A stretch of 64,000 nt of DNA, taken from NCBI RefSeq assembly GCF_010729485.1, contig NZ_AP022609.1:1922001-1986000 (forward strand), given 5' to 3'. A program made the position numbers and the translations under genes. Of the stretch, positions 1 to 8,355 are shown in pieces. The DNA is from Mycolicibacter hiberniae (GTDB taxonomy: Bacteria > Actinomycetota > Actinomycetes > Mycobacteriales > Mycobacteriaceae). The notes beneath the pieces are model-generated. The model worked only from the letters and a program-made list of their open reading frames with translations. It was not told the origin of the DNA and did not search any database. Position 1 is the stretch's first letter. Each line of letters begins with the position of its first letter.

Positions 1-204
1 GGGGCCGACGGGAAAACCGCGGGTACGCCCGTGCCGGTCCTCCAAGTCCATCCGTCCGTAGGCGACTCGCACGACGGCGCCGACGAAGCCGCTCTGGGCG
101 TCTTCGACCACCATGCCGCGTTGCACCGGGACCTCGACCGAGCGGCTCTTGCGGGCGGTGTGCGGGTTGTCGGCGAGGATGTCGGATCCATAGCGGTCTG
201 CCAC
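1..204 (-). CDS. DUF3097-family protein, N-terminal part (runs off the left edge)
   Basis: A GTG-started frame reads leftward off the window edge; 68 codons are visible. The start VADRYGSDILADN is followed by a Val/Glu-rich stretch containing VVEDAQSGFVGAVVR and MDLEDRHGRTRGFPVGP. The pattern VVED-SGF-GAVVR followed by LEDR-G-R-FP resembles the N-terminus of the actinobacterial DUF3097 family, whose function is unknown. There is no signal peptide or membrane segment in the visible part. It is divergent from the rpf gene across a 349-bp spacer. Family assignment is from memory of the motif, hence moderate confidence. Confidence 0.6.
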   Translation of the reverse strand, partial: MADRYGSDILADNPHTARKSRSVEVPVQRGMVVEDAQSGFVGAVVRVAYGRMDLEDRHGRTRGFPVGP

Positions 205-553
205 CCGAGGCAGCCTAGGGGCGCACGGGCGCGCTGCGGGTGAACCGGGCGCGCGATTCAGGCGATTTTTTCCGGACGGGCCGGGGCCAGCGTTCAGCGC
301 CTCAGTTGTCACTCTCGACACAACAGCCACTTGAGTAACAGCATTCACTCAATAACTTCTTAATTTCTAAGAGATCTCTCGCAACATACGTAACAATAAC
401 AACTCAGTTAACTAGAACATCTCTTATCACTTTTGACCCAATAAGAACAATAAACTCATTTGCATCATTAGGTAACTAAAATGTGTTTTTTTATCATTCA
501 TCGCGTTATGCTCTGAAACCTCATTGATATACACCTATCACGGAGGTTGTGAT
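205..553. promoter_or_regulatory. AT-rich divergent intergenic region upstream of rpf
   Basis: No gene is seen in this 349-bp spacer. Positions 301-540 contain 84 G/C in 240 bases by my count (about 35%), far below the surrounding genome. The stretch is full of short A- and T-runs (for example around 487-493). It ends in a clear ribosome binding site, CGGAGG at 541-546, seven bases before the rpf ATG. Such tracts in mycobacteria are typical targets of Lsr2/EspR-type nucleoid proteins; that role is inference. Confidence 0.55.
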
Positions 554-982
554 ATGTACCGGAACACGGCACGGCGTGTCGTGCGGTTCGGACGCCAACG
601 GCTGACTTGGGCCACGTCCGGGCTGATCACCGGGGGGATCATGGGCACCATGCTGTCCTCGGCGGGGGTAGCCCACGCCGACAATATGGCGATCGGCTGG
701 GACGCGGTCGCACAATGCGAATCGGGCGGGAATTGGGCCGCCGACACCGGGAACGGCTTTTACGGCGGACTGCAGTTCAAACCGTCGACTTGGCGCGCAT
801 TCGGCGGGGTGGGGTCACCGGCCAAGGCAACCCGGGAGCAACAGATCGCCGTAGCCAACCGAGTCCTCGACGAGCAGGGCCCCCACGCCTGGCCGAAATG
901 CGGGCCGGGCCGAGTATTTCCGTCATCGGTCAAAGGCTGGGTGCCGCCGGCCATGCGCCAGCTGCTCAAGCCGTTCTGGTGA
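554..982 (+). CDS. Resuscitation-promoting factor (short Rpf, RpfC/RpfE-like)
   Basis: Secreted cell-wall lytic transglycosylase-type protein that stimulates regrowth of dormant cells. The chosen ATG at 554 gives 142 residues and has CGGAGG seven bases upstream; an in-frame upstream ATG at 524 has no such site. Residues 1-42 form a signal peptide ending AHA. The rest is essentially one Rpf domain: [13 protein letters not shown] (catalytic Glu about residue 56), [26 protein letters not shown] and WPKCG with the second conserved Cys. There is no LysM, DUF348 or proline-rich domain, so this is one of the short Rpfs. The motif set looks closest to RpfC of M. tuberculosis, but the neighbourhood differs, so no specific symbol is assigned. 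Its stop lies 6 bp from the convergent thioesterase gene. Confidence 0.9.
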   Translation: MYRNTARRVVRFGRQRLTWATSGLITGGIMGTMLSSAGVAHADNMAIGWDAVAQCESGGNWAADTGNGFYGGLQFKPSTWRAFGGVGSPAKATREQQIAVANRVLDEQGPHAWPKCGPGRVFPSSVKGWVPPAMRQLLKPFW

Positions 983-988
983 GCGCGC

Positions 989-1402
989 CTACCGCGCCTT
1001 AGCCGCCAGCACCGCCTGGGTTTGGGTGACCCGGGCGACGAGCCCGCCGTCGTCGTCGCCGAGATCGGTCTGCACCACGATGGTGCTCCGCCCGACATGC
1101 AGCGGAACGCTGGTTGCCGTCACCGTGCCGTCCCGTACCGCGCGGAAGAAATTCGTCTTCGACTCGATGGTCGAGGTGGCGGCGCCCCGCGGCAGGTTCA
1201 TGACCGCGCAGACCGCGCCAGCCGTGTCGGCGAACGCCATCAGCGCTCCCCCGTGCAGCATGCCACCGGTGGTGCAGCGCTCCGGCGCCCACGCCATGGT
1301 CGCACGCACCAGTTGCGGTGCCAGTTCGGCGAATTGGATCTGCAGGACGGCCGCGAACGGCATGTTGGCGACAACCAGTCGGGCGTACTCAGCCGAATCC
1401 AT
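989..1402 (-). CDS. PaaI-type hotdog-fold thioesterase
   Basis: A 137-residue single-domain hotdog protein, the usual length for PaaI/YbgC-like acyl-CoA thioesterases. The central segment TTGGMLHGGALMAFADTAGA carries the HGG..A..D signature of the PaaI group (HGG followed by an Asp on the hotdog helix). STIESKTNFFRAV and STIVVQTDL form the following strands. The substrate cannot be read from sequence; related proteins hydrolyse aryl- or acyl-CoA in the cytoplasm. It lies downstream of aspS on the same strand with a 46-bp gap and could be co-transcribed with it. It is convergent with rpf. Confidence 0.8.
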   Translation of the reverse strand: MDSAEYARLVVANMPFAAVLQIQFAELAPQLVRATMAWAPERCTTGGMLHGGALMAFADTAGAVCAVMNLPRGAATSTIESKTNFFRAVRDGTVTATSVPLHVGRSTIVVQTDLGDDDGGLVARVTQTQAVLAAKAR

Positions 1403-1448
1403 GCCTGCCAGCTTCGGCCACGGTGGGGGCGGTGTCCAGCGGGTTGCC

Positions 1449-3218
1449 TCAGCGCTGCTGAGGCACCGCGTCGATCCCGGCTTCCTTGCGCTGCGCCGCG
1501 GTGATGGGCGCCGGAGCGTCGGTCAGCGGATCGATTCCACCGCCGGACTTGGGGAACGCGATGACCTCGCGGATCGAGTCCACGCCGGCCAGCAACGCCA
1601 CGACCCGGTCCCAGCCGAACGCCAGCCCGCCGTGTGGCGGAGCGCCGAAGCTGAAGGCGTCCAGCAGAAATCCGAACTTCTCGTTGGCCGCCGCCTCGTC
1701 GATTCCCATCACCTTGAAGACCTGCTGCTGGACATCGCGCCGATGGATACGGATAGAACCGCCACCGATCTCGTTGCCGTTGCAGACCACGTCGTAGGCG
1801 TCCGCGAGCACCGAGCCGGGGTCGGTCTCGATGCGATCGGCGTGTTCCGGCTTGGGCGAGGTGAAGGCGTGGTGCACCGCGGTCCAGGCTCCGGAGCCGA
1901 CCGCCACGTCACCGGCGGCGGTGGCGTCGTCGGCCGGCTCGAACAGTGGCGGGTCCACCACCCACGTGAACGCCCAGGCGTTCGGGTCGATCAGGTCCAG
2001 ACGCCGGGCGATCTCGCCTCGAGCCGCCCCCAGCAGTGCCCGGGACGGCTTGGCCGGCCCGGCTGAGAAGAAGATGCAGTCCCCCGGCGCGGCACCGACG
2101 TGCCCGGCCAGTCCGGCCCGTTCGGCATCGGTGAGGTTCTTGGCCACCGGACCGGACAGCTCCCCGTCCTCGCCGACCAGCACGTATGCCAGCCCCTTGT
2201 GACCGCGCTGCTTGGCCCACTCCTGCCAGCCGTCCAACGTTCGGCGCGGCTGCGATGCCCCGCCCGGCATGACCACCGCCCCCACGTAGGGAGCCTGGAA
2301 CACTCGAAAAGTGGTGTCGGAGAAGAACTCTGTGCACTCCACCAGTTCCAGTCCGAAACGCAGATCGGGCTTGTCGGACCCGAACCGGCGCATCGCCTCG
2401 GCATAGGTGATGCGGGGCAACGGCAGCGGCAGATCGTAGCCGATCAGGGCCCACAGCGCCTTGAGCACCTGCTCGGCGACGGCGATCACATCCTCGGCGT
2501 CGACGAAGCTCATCTCCAGGTCCAGCTGGGTGAACTCCGGCTGGCGGTCGGCCCGAAAATCCTCGTCGCGGTAGCAACGGGCGATCTGGTAGTAGCGCTC
2601 CATGCCGGCCACCATCAGCAGCTGCTTGAACAGCTGCGGACTCTGCGGCAACGCATAGAACGAGCCGGGCTGCAGCCGCGCCGGGACCAGGAAGTCGCGG
2701 GCGCCCTCGGGCGTGGAACGCGTCAGCGTGGGAGTTTCGATCTCGACGAAGTCGTGCTCAGCCAAAACCGCCCGGGCCGCCGCGTTGGCCCGGGAACGAA
2801 GCCGCAGCGCGGCGCCGGGACCGTCTTCGCGACGCAGGTCCAGGTAACGGTGCTTGAGCCGGGCCTCCTCACCGGCCGACTCATCGAGCTGAAACGGCAG
2901 TGGCGCGGCCTCGTTGAGCACAGTCAGCGCAGTGGCGTTCAGTTCGATGGCCCCGGTGGGCAAGTCCGGATTCTCATTGCCCTCGGGCCGGACCTCGACA
3001 ACACCGGTCACCGCCACACAGAACTCGGCCCGCAGCCGGTGCGCCTGCTCAAGCACAGCGGGGTCACGGAACACCACCTGTGCGACTCCCGAAGCGTCAC
3101 GCAGGTCGATGAAGATGACCCCGCCGTGGTCGCGCCGGCGCGCCACCCAACCGGCAAGCGTGACGCTGCGCCCGGCGTCGGTGGCCCGCAGTGAGCCGGC
3201 GTCGTGGCTGCGCAGCAC
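1449..3218 (-). CDS. aspS: Aspartyl-tRNA synthetase
   Basis: Class II aminoacyl-tRNA synthetase of 589 residues, the usual bacterial AspRS length. The N-terminal OB-fold ([23 protein letters not shown]) binds the anticodon. The catalytic core shows motif 2 region [27 protein letters not shown] and motif 3 [15 protein letters not shown]; the bacterial GAD insertion lies between. Start is GTG at 3218. Because mycobacteria generally lack AsnRS, this enzyme is likely non-discriminating and also makes Asp-tRNA(Asn) for GatCAB (known for the family, not visible here). A perfect 8-bp stem with a 3-nt loop (1446-1464) overlaps the stop codon and could help end transcription. Confidence 0.97.
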   Translation of the reverse strand: MLRSHDAGSLRATDAGRSVTLAGWVARRRDHGGVIFIDLRDASGVAQVVFRDPAVLEQAHRLRAEFCVAVTGVVEVRPEGNENPDLPTGAIELNATALTVLNEAAPLPFQLDESAGEEARLKHRYLDLRREDGPGAALRLRSRANAAARAVLAEHDFVEIETPTLTRSTPEGARDFLVPARLQPGSFYALPQSPQLFKQLLMVAGMERYYQIARCYRDEDFRADRQPEFTQLDLEMSFVDAEDVIAVAEQVLKALWALIGYDLPLPLPRITYAEAMRRFGSDKPDLRFGLELVECTEFFSDTTFRVFQAPYVGAVVMPGGASQPRRTLDGWQEWAKQRGHKGLAYVLVGEDGELSGPVAKNLTDAERAGLAGHVGAAPGDCIFFSAGPAKPSRALLGAARGEIARRLDLIDPNAWAFTWVVDPPLFEPADDATAAGDVAVGSGAWTAVHHAFTSPKPEHADRIETDPGSVLADAYDVVCNGNEIGGGSIRIHRRDVQQQVFKVMGIDEAAANEKFGFLLDAFSFGAPPHGGLAFGWDRVVALLAGVDSIREVIAFPKSGGGIDPLTDAPAPITAAQRKEAGIDAVPQQR

Positions 3219-3326
3219 GAATACCCCCTTGGCGATGGATGGTTCGGTAACGTTTCGACCGCCGCCAAGTCTAGAGCCACGTTGTCGCCCTGCCCCGCGC
3301 CGGTCGGTGCTTTAAGCTGGCTCACT

Positions 3327-4421
3327 GTGACTAACGGGACCGATGACCTCGACTTCGACTACGACGACGACGAGGACGAGGTCTATGACGACGAAGTCGC
3401 TGAGCCCAAACAGAACAAGAGCCTCAAGTGGGGCCTGGCCGCCGTTGTCGTGCTGGCCGTGGTCGCACTGGTCCTGGTCGGGGTGGTGCTGCTGGGCGGC
3501 GACCCCGGCAAGAGCACGCTGGACGGCTCGACCTCCAGCCGTAACGCGGCCGCTGCGGGCATCGCCAGCGCGGATGACACCGGGCCGGTCTCGATCATCA
3601 TCAACGACCCCAGCTGCACCGCATGGGTCTCGATCAGTGGCAATTTGTCCAGCACCTTGTCCATGCTGGGACACGGCCACTGGAATGAGCGCGACCAGTC
3701 CATCCCGGCATCGGCGTGGAACGACGACCAGAAGCGGGAGTACATGGCCGCCGGGCAGGTGGTGCGCAATGCCGCCGCCCAGACCGTCGGCCTGGTGAAG
3801 CTGACCCCGCATCGGGTGATGCGTGAACTCTACGAGCAGTTCATCGCCTACGCGCGAACCTTCGTCGAGCACATCCCCAGCTACACCGAGCGCGACGCCG
3901 CCCTGGCCGGGACCGCGCACAGCGCGGCGTCGGCGCTGGCGGCCATCTGCGGGGCCGCCAACAACGGCTCGGCGGCTGCCCGCGGACCACTGGTCGAGGC
4001 GCAGGCCTCCCCCACCAAGGTCGCTTCGCCGGGCAATCCCGCCAACCCGCAGCGCTACCTGACCGGGTCGAACTCGGTGTGCGCGGATTGGAAGGCCACG
4101 CTGGACAAATTCGGTGCCGACGCCGCCGAGTGGCACGGCATGGATCCCACCATCCCGGCGACGTACTGGAACCCGCAGCAGAAGGCGATCAACCTGGCAG
4201 TCGGGCCCGTCATGATCAGCCTGGCCAACAAGATGCAGCAGCTGGGCCGGCGCAGCAATAACCCCACCCTGCAAGACTTCGCGGAGTTGTCCGCGCAGTA
4301 CCGGCGGGCGTTCGTGCTGGCACTGCCGACCTACGACCCCTCCGACAACTCGTTGGCCAACGCCGCGACCTTCCTGTCCACCACGGTGCTGGGGGCATGT
4401 GCGTCGACAGCTATCAGCTAA
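3327..4421 (+). CDS. Membrane-anchored protein with a duplicated Cys/Trp-containing extracytoplasmic domain
   Basis: Unrecognised function; 364 residues from GTG 3327. Residues 1-33 are very acidic (DLDFDYDDDEDEVYDDEV), followed by one transmembrane helix (about residues 36-56), so the bulk should lie outside the membrane. The outside part is two related halves. Each begins with a Cys-x2-Trp (SCTAW; VCADW), has a W-x5-IPA-x2-W element, then a Tyr/Arg-rich helix (YARTFVEHIPSY; YRRAFVLALPTY), and ends in a Cys (AAICGAA; LGACAS). The Cys pairs may form one disulfide per half. It is divergent from aspS, and IS copy 1 begins 14 bp after the stop. I do not know a named family for it. Confidence 0.75.
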   Translation: MTNGTDDLDFDYDDDEDEVYDDEVAEPKQNKSLKWGLAAVVVLAVVALVLVGVVLLGGDPGKSTLDGSTSSRNAAAAGIASADDTGPVSIIINDPSCTAWVSISGNLSSTLSMLGHGHWNERDQSIPASAWNDDQKREYMAAGQVVRNAAAQTVGLVKLTPHRVMRELYEQFIAYARTFVEHIPSYTERDAALAGTAHSAASALAAICGAANNGSAAARGPLVEAQASPTKVASPGNPANPQRYLTGSNSVCADWKATLDKFGADAAEWHGMDPTIPATYWNPQQKAINLAVGPVMISLANKMQQLGRRSNNPTLQDFAELSAQYRRAFVLALPTYDPSDNSLANAATFLSTTVLGACASTAIS

Positions 4422-4435
4422 CTACAGACAGCTAG

Positions 4436-5455
4436 CTGTACTGACCACGGACGTTGGTGACGGCGTGGTGAGGTGACAAGACGAAGACCTCCGAGTGGAG
4501 TGCGAGCTGTCTAAGGAACGCAGTGCTCACTTCGGAGGTCTTCGTGGTTCACCGTAATGCCCCTTTGTCGGAAACCGGTCGTCTACGGCTGGCTCGTTGC
4601 ATCGTCGATGACGGTTGGCGTTGCGCCGTGCTGCAGAGCGCTTCCAGGTGTCGGTGAACACCGCCGCACGTTGGGCGGGCCGTTATCGCGACGATGGCGC
4701 GGTCGCGATGGCCGATCGCAGCTCACGGCCTCATCGCAATCCGAATCGCACGCCCACGCGTACCGAGCGGCGCATCATCGGAGTTCGGGTCACCCGGCGG
4801 TGGGGGCCGGCGCGCATCGGCTACCTGCTCGGGGTGCACCCCTCGACGGTGCATCGGGTGCTGACCCGCTACGGCATCGCCAAGCTGCGCTGGCTTGACC
4901 GCGCCACCGGACGCGTCGTGCGGCGGATGGAGTCGTCGCGCTGTGGCGATCTGGTCCACGTCGATGTCAAGAAGCTGGGCAAGATCCCCGCCGGCGGCGG
5001 CTGGCGCATGCTGGGCCGTACGGTGGGCAATCGCAACGCCCAGGCCGACAAGTCCCGCGGCTGGCCTACTCCGAACTGCTGGCCGACGAGCGCAAGGAGA
5101 CCGCCGCCGGGTTCTGGGAGCGAGCAAATGCCTGGTTCGCCGAACGCGGTATCACAGTCCGGACGGTGTTGACCGACAACGGATCCTGCTACCGATCACA
5201 TGCCTTCCGCGATGCGCTCGGCCATATCGAACACCGCCGCACACGACCGTATCGACCGCAGACCAACGGCAAAGTGGAGAGATTCCACCGAACCCTGGCA
5301 GACGAATGGGCCTACGCGCGCCTCTACACCAGTGACACGGAACGTTGCCAGGGGTACCCCCGCTGGCTACACACCAACAATCACCACCGCGGCCACACAG
5401 CACTCAGCGGTCAACCACCAGCCAGCCGTGTACCTAACCTCTCTGGTCAGTACAG
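4436..5455 (+). mobile_element. Defective IS481-family insertion sequence, copy 1 (1,020 bp)
   Basis: Ends are an imperfect inverted repeat beginning CTGTACTGACCA on both sides. It is flanked by CTAG at 4432-4435 and 5456-5459, matching the CTAG-type target preference and duplication described for IS481. A second, oppositely oriented copy lies at 30903-31856. The transposase is broken (see the pseudogene entry). The element sits between the 364-residue membrane protein gene and the EsxN-like gene. Confidence 0.9.
4481..4545 (+). promoter_or_regulatory. Hairpin hiding the transposase ribosome binding site
   Basis: A perfect 14-base inverted repeat, ACGAAGACCTCCGA at 4481-4494 and its reverse complement at 4532-4545, brackets a 37-base loop. 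The right arm contains the Shine-Dalgarno GGAGG (4534-4538) and reaches into the GTG start at 4544. Read-through RNA from the upstream gene would fold and mask the start, a common way for IS elements to damp impinging transcription. The same arms are present in copy 2 near 31747-31811. Confidence 0.6.
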
Positions 5456-5459
5456 CTAG
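4544..5459 (+). pseudogene. IS481-type transposase, copy 1, frameshifted twice
   Basis: DDE integrase-type transposase remnant. The N-terminal helix-turn-helix (RFQVSVNTAARWAGRYR) is out of frame with the GTG start because one base is missing near 4618 relative to copy 2 (GGTTGGCG against GGTTGGACG). The integrase core has HVDVKKLG (first Asp), LTDNGSCYRS (second Asp) and NGKVERFHRTLADEW (Glu). Around 5050-5070 the frame jumps from NRNAQADKS to RLAYSELLADERKET, and the family segment that normally precedes RLAYSE (Tyr/His-rich ending VDDHS) is missing. Copy 2 has the same internal lesion. The stop TAG (5457-5459) is supplied by the flanking CTAG. Confidence 0.85.
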
Positions 5460-5465
5460 CTGCAT

Positions 5466-5485
5466 CGCCCCGGTGAACCGGGGCG
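5466..5485 (+). terminator. Possible terminator hairpin just beyond IS copy 1
   Basis: A perfect 8-bp stem, CGCCCCGG / CCGGGGCG, with a 4-base TGAA loop. No T-run follows. It may once have been the terminator of the 364-residue membrane protein gene, which the IS now separates from it. GC-rich stems without a U-tract are common in mycobacteria, so function is uncertain. Confidence 0.35.
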
Positions 5486-5614
5486 CGTGCCGGCGGCGTC
5501 CGCACTCCCCGGCACGCGTTCAGCGGCGCGCACCCCCGGGACTGCCGAACGCCCGAAACCGGGTGGCTCTCGCACGGTCAGGCCCCCGAAACCAGGCCCC
5601 CGAAATGCACGAAA

Positions 5615-5642
5615 CCGGCGCAGCCTCTGTGGGCTGCGCCGG
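5615..5642 (-). terminator. Terminator hairpin of the PE-PPE-esx cassette
   Basis: A perfect 11-bp stem (CCGGCGCAGCC / GGCTGCGCCGG) with a 6-base loop lies 22 bp past the EsxN-like stop codon. On the minus strand it is followed by TTTCGTGCATTT. Position and strength fit the end of the four-gene operon. Confidence 0.6.
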
Positions 5643-5664
5643 CTTCGTGAGGGCTTGCTGGGGT

Positions 5665-5949
5665 TCAGGCCCAGCTGGAGCCGACCGACGCGTCGGTGTT
5701 GGCCATGTTGTTCCCGGCGGTCTGCACCTTCTGACCGTGGGAGTTGGCCTGCTCGTAGATCACCGCGAAGTTGCGGCCCAACTGCGCCACGAACTCCTGG
5801 CAGGCCACCGAACCGGCGCCGCCCCAGAAGTCCCCGGCAGCCAGCACGTCGTGCACGATCGCCTGGTGCTCGGCTTCCAACGACGCCGCCTGGGCACGAA
5901 TCAACGCACCGTGGGCATTGATATCACCGAACTGGTAGTTAATCGACAT
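5665..5949 (-). CDS. EsxN-like WXG100 protein (ESX-5-type, Mtb9.9 family)
   Basis: A 94-residue WXG100 protein secreted by a type VII system as a heterodimer with the product of the gene upstream. It begins MSINYQFGDINAHGALIRA, has the WGG turn (DFWGGAG, the W-x-G motif) near residue 43, and ends TDASVGSSWA. This matches the EsxN/EsxI/L/O/V group of M. tuberculosis nearly word for word. It is last of the PE-PPE-EsxM-EsxN cassette, 22 bp after its partner, and followed by a strong hairpin. Confidence 0.93.
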   Translation of the reverse strand: MSINYQFGDINAHGALIRAQAASLEAEHQAIVHDVLAAGDFWGGAGSVACQEFVAQLGRNFAVIYEQANSHGQKVQTAGNNMANTDASVGSSWA

Positions 5950-5971
5950 CTGCGTGATTCTCCCTCTTGCT

Positions 5972-6271
5972 CTAGCTGCCCGACAGGATCTGCTGCGACG
6001 CAGCTTCCTGCTGCTCGTAGTGGTTGGCGTCGCGGATCAAGCCGTCGCGCACGCTGTGCAACATGGTCACGATGTTGCGAAACGCGGTCTGCATCTGACC
6101 CATGGTGTCCAACGACGTCCGCTCCGCCAGACCACCCCAGCCGGCACCCGAGATGTTGGTCGACGACGCCCACATCCGGCGAGCCTCGTCCTCAACGGTC
6201 TGCGCGTGCACATCGAACCGGCCGGCCATCGCACGCATCGCGTCCGGGTCGGTCATAAAACGTGTTGCCAT
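5972..6271 (-). CDS. EsxM-like WXG100 protein (ESX-5-type, EsxJ/K/M/P/W group)
   Basis: A 99-residue WXG100 partner of the EsxN-like protein. The start [19 protein letters not shown] and the turn GAGWGGLAE (W-x-G) are those of the EsxJ/K/M/P/W group. The C-terminal helix contains YEQQE, the YxxxD/E type VII secretion signal. Length equals the usual 98-99 residues. It is translated from an ATG downstream of the PPE gene in the same operon. Confidence 0.93.
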   Translation of the reverse strand: MATRFMTDPDAMRAMAGRFDVHAQTVEDEARRMWASSTNISGAGWGGLAERTSLDTMGQMQTAFRNIVTMLHSVRDGLIRDANHYEQQEAASQQILSGS

Positions 6272-6357
6272 GATTCTTTCTCCCTACTTGCTCGAAATTC
6301 GTTGTGGTAGCCGGGCGCCGACCCGGCAGACACGGGTGTGTGTTGTGGCCCCTTCCG

Positions 6358-7551
6358 CTACCCGCCGGCCGGCGAACGGGGCATAACCTTGGGGGCTTTG
6401 GCGGCGACGGCACCCAGTCCGCGTCCGGCCATCGCGCCCATCAGCGCGTTGCCGAACGGGCCGCCGGGCAACCCTCCACCCGCCGACATGGCCTGGACGG
6501 GTGCGCTGACCGTGGTGGCCGGCAGCACTGGGGCGGCACGGACCATGCCGTCGGCCGCCATCGACCAGGCTTGCGGCACTTTGAGCGCGCCCATCGAGGC
6601 GGCCTGCCCGAGCTTGGCGGAGATGGCGCTGGTGGCCGAGCTGAAGTGGCCGGCCAGCACGCCGACCGCGCCTTGCAGCTTGTCGTTGACGAAGTCGCCG
6701 ATCTGGGTCATCAGGGTGCCGGCGCCGCCGGCGCCCGTCTGTCCGGCCAAGGTGCCCGCGGTTCCGGCCGCACCGCCCATCCTGGCGAACTGCATCAGCA
6801 TCGGCAGGAATCGCACCAGCATCATCGCGGGCCCGGACATCGTGTTGACCGGCGACATCATCGAGGCGATGGTTGTGGCCGCAACCTTGTCGCCGAACAT
6901 CGCCGAGGGCAGGCCGACGGCGTCGATCAACCCACCGACGGTGGCAAGGTCATAGCCCGAGGGCGGGGTGACCGGGACGCCGGTCCCGGGAACCGGACCA
7001 CCCTCAGCCGATCCCGGCGTGGTCGCCAATGCAGACTGCGGCGGCGGCGAGACCTGCTGCAGGGCATTGTTGTTGGCCTCGGCCGCGGCACTGTAAGTGT
7101 CCATCGCGGCGCCGTCGGTCGCCCACATGACCTCGTACTGGGCCTCCGTGGCCGCGATCGCCGGCGTGTTCTGGCCGAAGAAGTTGGTCGAGATCAGCGC
7201 CAGCAGCATCGCCCGGTTCGCCACGATCGCCGGGGGCGGCACCGACGCGGCACGGGCCGCTTCGAACAGCCCGGCGGCCTGGGTGGCCAGACCAGCGTTG
7301 GCCGCGGCGGTGGCCGCAGCCTGCTCCAACCAGACCACATAGGGAGCGGTCGCGGCGGTCGCCGAAGCAGAGCCGATACCGGTCCACGTCGAGTCCAGGT
7401 TGGCGATCACCGAGTGGGTCGCCGTGGCCGTCGTGACCAACTCGGCAGCCAGTTGGCTCCATGCCTCTGCGGCTTGAAGCAGCGGAGCCGAGCCCGGGCC
7501 GGTATAGATCAACCCGGAGTTGATCTCCGGCGGAAAGATACTGAAACTCAT
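6358..7551 (-). CDS. PPE family protein (SVP-like subgroup)
   Basis: A 397-residue PPE protein, secreted or surface-bound through an ESX system in complex with its PE partner. The N-terminus MSFSIFPPEINSGLIYTGPG carries the Pro-Pro-Glu motif. The WTG turn (STWTGIGSA) and NFFGQNTPAIA are the standard PPE-domain elements of the first 180 residues. The linker is Pro/Ser/Gly-rich. Near the C-terminus, GALKVPQAW stands where the SVP subgroup has G-x2-SVP-x2-W, so it is a variant SVP motif with Lys for Ser. The PE gene ends 15 bp upstream, and EsxM/EsxN-like genes follow, as in the ESX-5-type PE13-PPE18-esxK-esxL cassettes of M. tuberculosis. Confidence 0.92.
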   Translation of the reverse strand: MSFSIFPPEINSGLIYTGPGSAPLLQAAEAWSQLAAELVTTATATHSVIANLDSTWTGIGSASATAATAPYVVWLEQAAATAAANAGLATQAAGLFEAARAASVPPPAIVANRAMLLALISTNFFGQNTPAIAATEAQYEVMWATDGAAMDTYSAAAEANNNALQQVSPPPQSALATTPGSAEGGPVPGTGVPVTPPSGYDLATVGGLIDAVGLPSAMFGDKVAATTIASMMSPVNTMSGPAMMLVRFLPMLMQFARMGGAAGTAGTLAGQTGAGGAGTLMTQIGDFVNDKLQGAVGVLAGHFSSATSAISAKLGQAASMGALKVPQAWSMAADGMVRAAPVLPATTVSAPVQAMSAGGGLPGGPFGNALMGAMAGRGLGAVAAKAPKVMPRSPAGG

Positions 7552-7565
7552 CGATGCGCCCCGCT

Positions 7566-7865
7566 TCAGCCGGCGGCCGCTGCGTTGACGGCCTCGGTGA
7601 GGGCGTAGGCGTTGGCGTTGCTGCTCAGGGTGGCCACGATCTGCTGGTGCACTGCAGTCGCCTGCGCGCTGACCTCCTGGAACAGCGCCCCGTGCGCCCC
7701 GAACTGGGCAGCGGTGATGGCCGACACCACATCGGCGGCCGGCGCGACCACCCCTGTCGTGGGCGCGGCAGCGGCTGTGACCCCTGCGGCCATGGAGTCG
7801 CCGATTCCGGAAAGGCTTCCGGCGGCCGCCGTCAGAAACTCTGGCTGAGCGGTAACGAACGACAT
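7566..7865 (-). CDS. PE family protein
   Basis: A 99-residue PE protein consisting only of the PE domain. It has MSFVTAQPEFL (Pro-Glu motif at residues 8-9), two long Ala-rich helices, and the C-terminal secretion signal YxxxE (AYALTEAVNAA). It should pair with the adjacent PPE protein to form the four-helix bundle recognised by an EspG chaperone; no espG gene is in this window. First gene of the cassette. Confidence 0.93.
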   Translation of the reverse strand: MSFVTAQPEFLTAAAGSLSGIGDSMAAGVTAAAAPTTGVVAPAADVVSAITAAQFGAHGALFQEVSAQATAVHQQIVATLSSNANAYALTEAVNAAAAG

Positions 7866-8355
7866 TGTTCCTCCTGGGGGTCGTGCAAGGCGTCTCTGGG
7901 GGGATGTTTGATATTCGAAGTTAGCGTCAATACTTGACGTACGTCACTCTAGCGGACAGTTGTAATAACGGTCTGATAAAGCTGTGGCTGCAGTGACGAA
8001 CGGCAACTCGGCGCCGGGGCAAAGCACGGGCCCAAGGAGACGGGTTGAGACGTTCACCGCGCAGACGACCTCTCTAAAGAGCTGGGCAGATAGCTGGCGG
8101 GCCGTCGCGGGGGGGTTCCACTGCGGCCGGATGCAGACCGTAACACCGGCGCGAACATGGGGTACAGCGCCGCGACAAACATTCAGTAAAGCTTTGGGAT
8201 CTGGTCAGACAACGCTGGATTCGCTTAGCCAGAGCGTGGGATTGGCCCTATCCAACCCGCCGAAGCAGCCCTGGGGCCGGGCGCCGGTGTGCAAAGCTAA
8301 GGTGCCCCATCGGTCGGCCGCCGCCGGCCCCACGGACAACCCCACGGAGCGTGCG
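7866..8355. other. Intergenic region between the PE gene and the metallopeptidase gene (490 bp)
   Basis: No convincing gene is visible. It must hold the divergent promoters of the PE-PPE-esx cassette (leftward) and the metallopeptidase (rightward). A GGAGG just upstream of the PE start (7868-7873 read on the minus strand) is a clear ribosome binding site. The open stretch in frame with the metallopeptidase from 7984 lacks a plausible start signal and reads as noncoding. Confidence 0.5.

Noticed and set aside
205..553. Cyclic-di-AMP (ydaO) riboswitch upstream of rpf
   Set aside because: That element is known upstream of rpfA-type genes, but the leader here is AT-rich and shows no conserved GC-rich stems that I can recognise.
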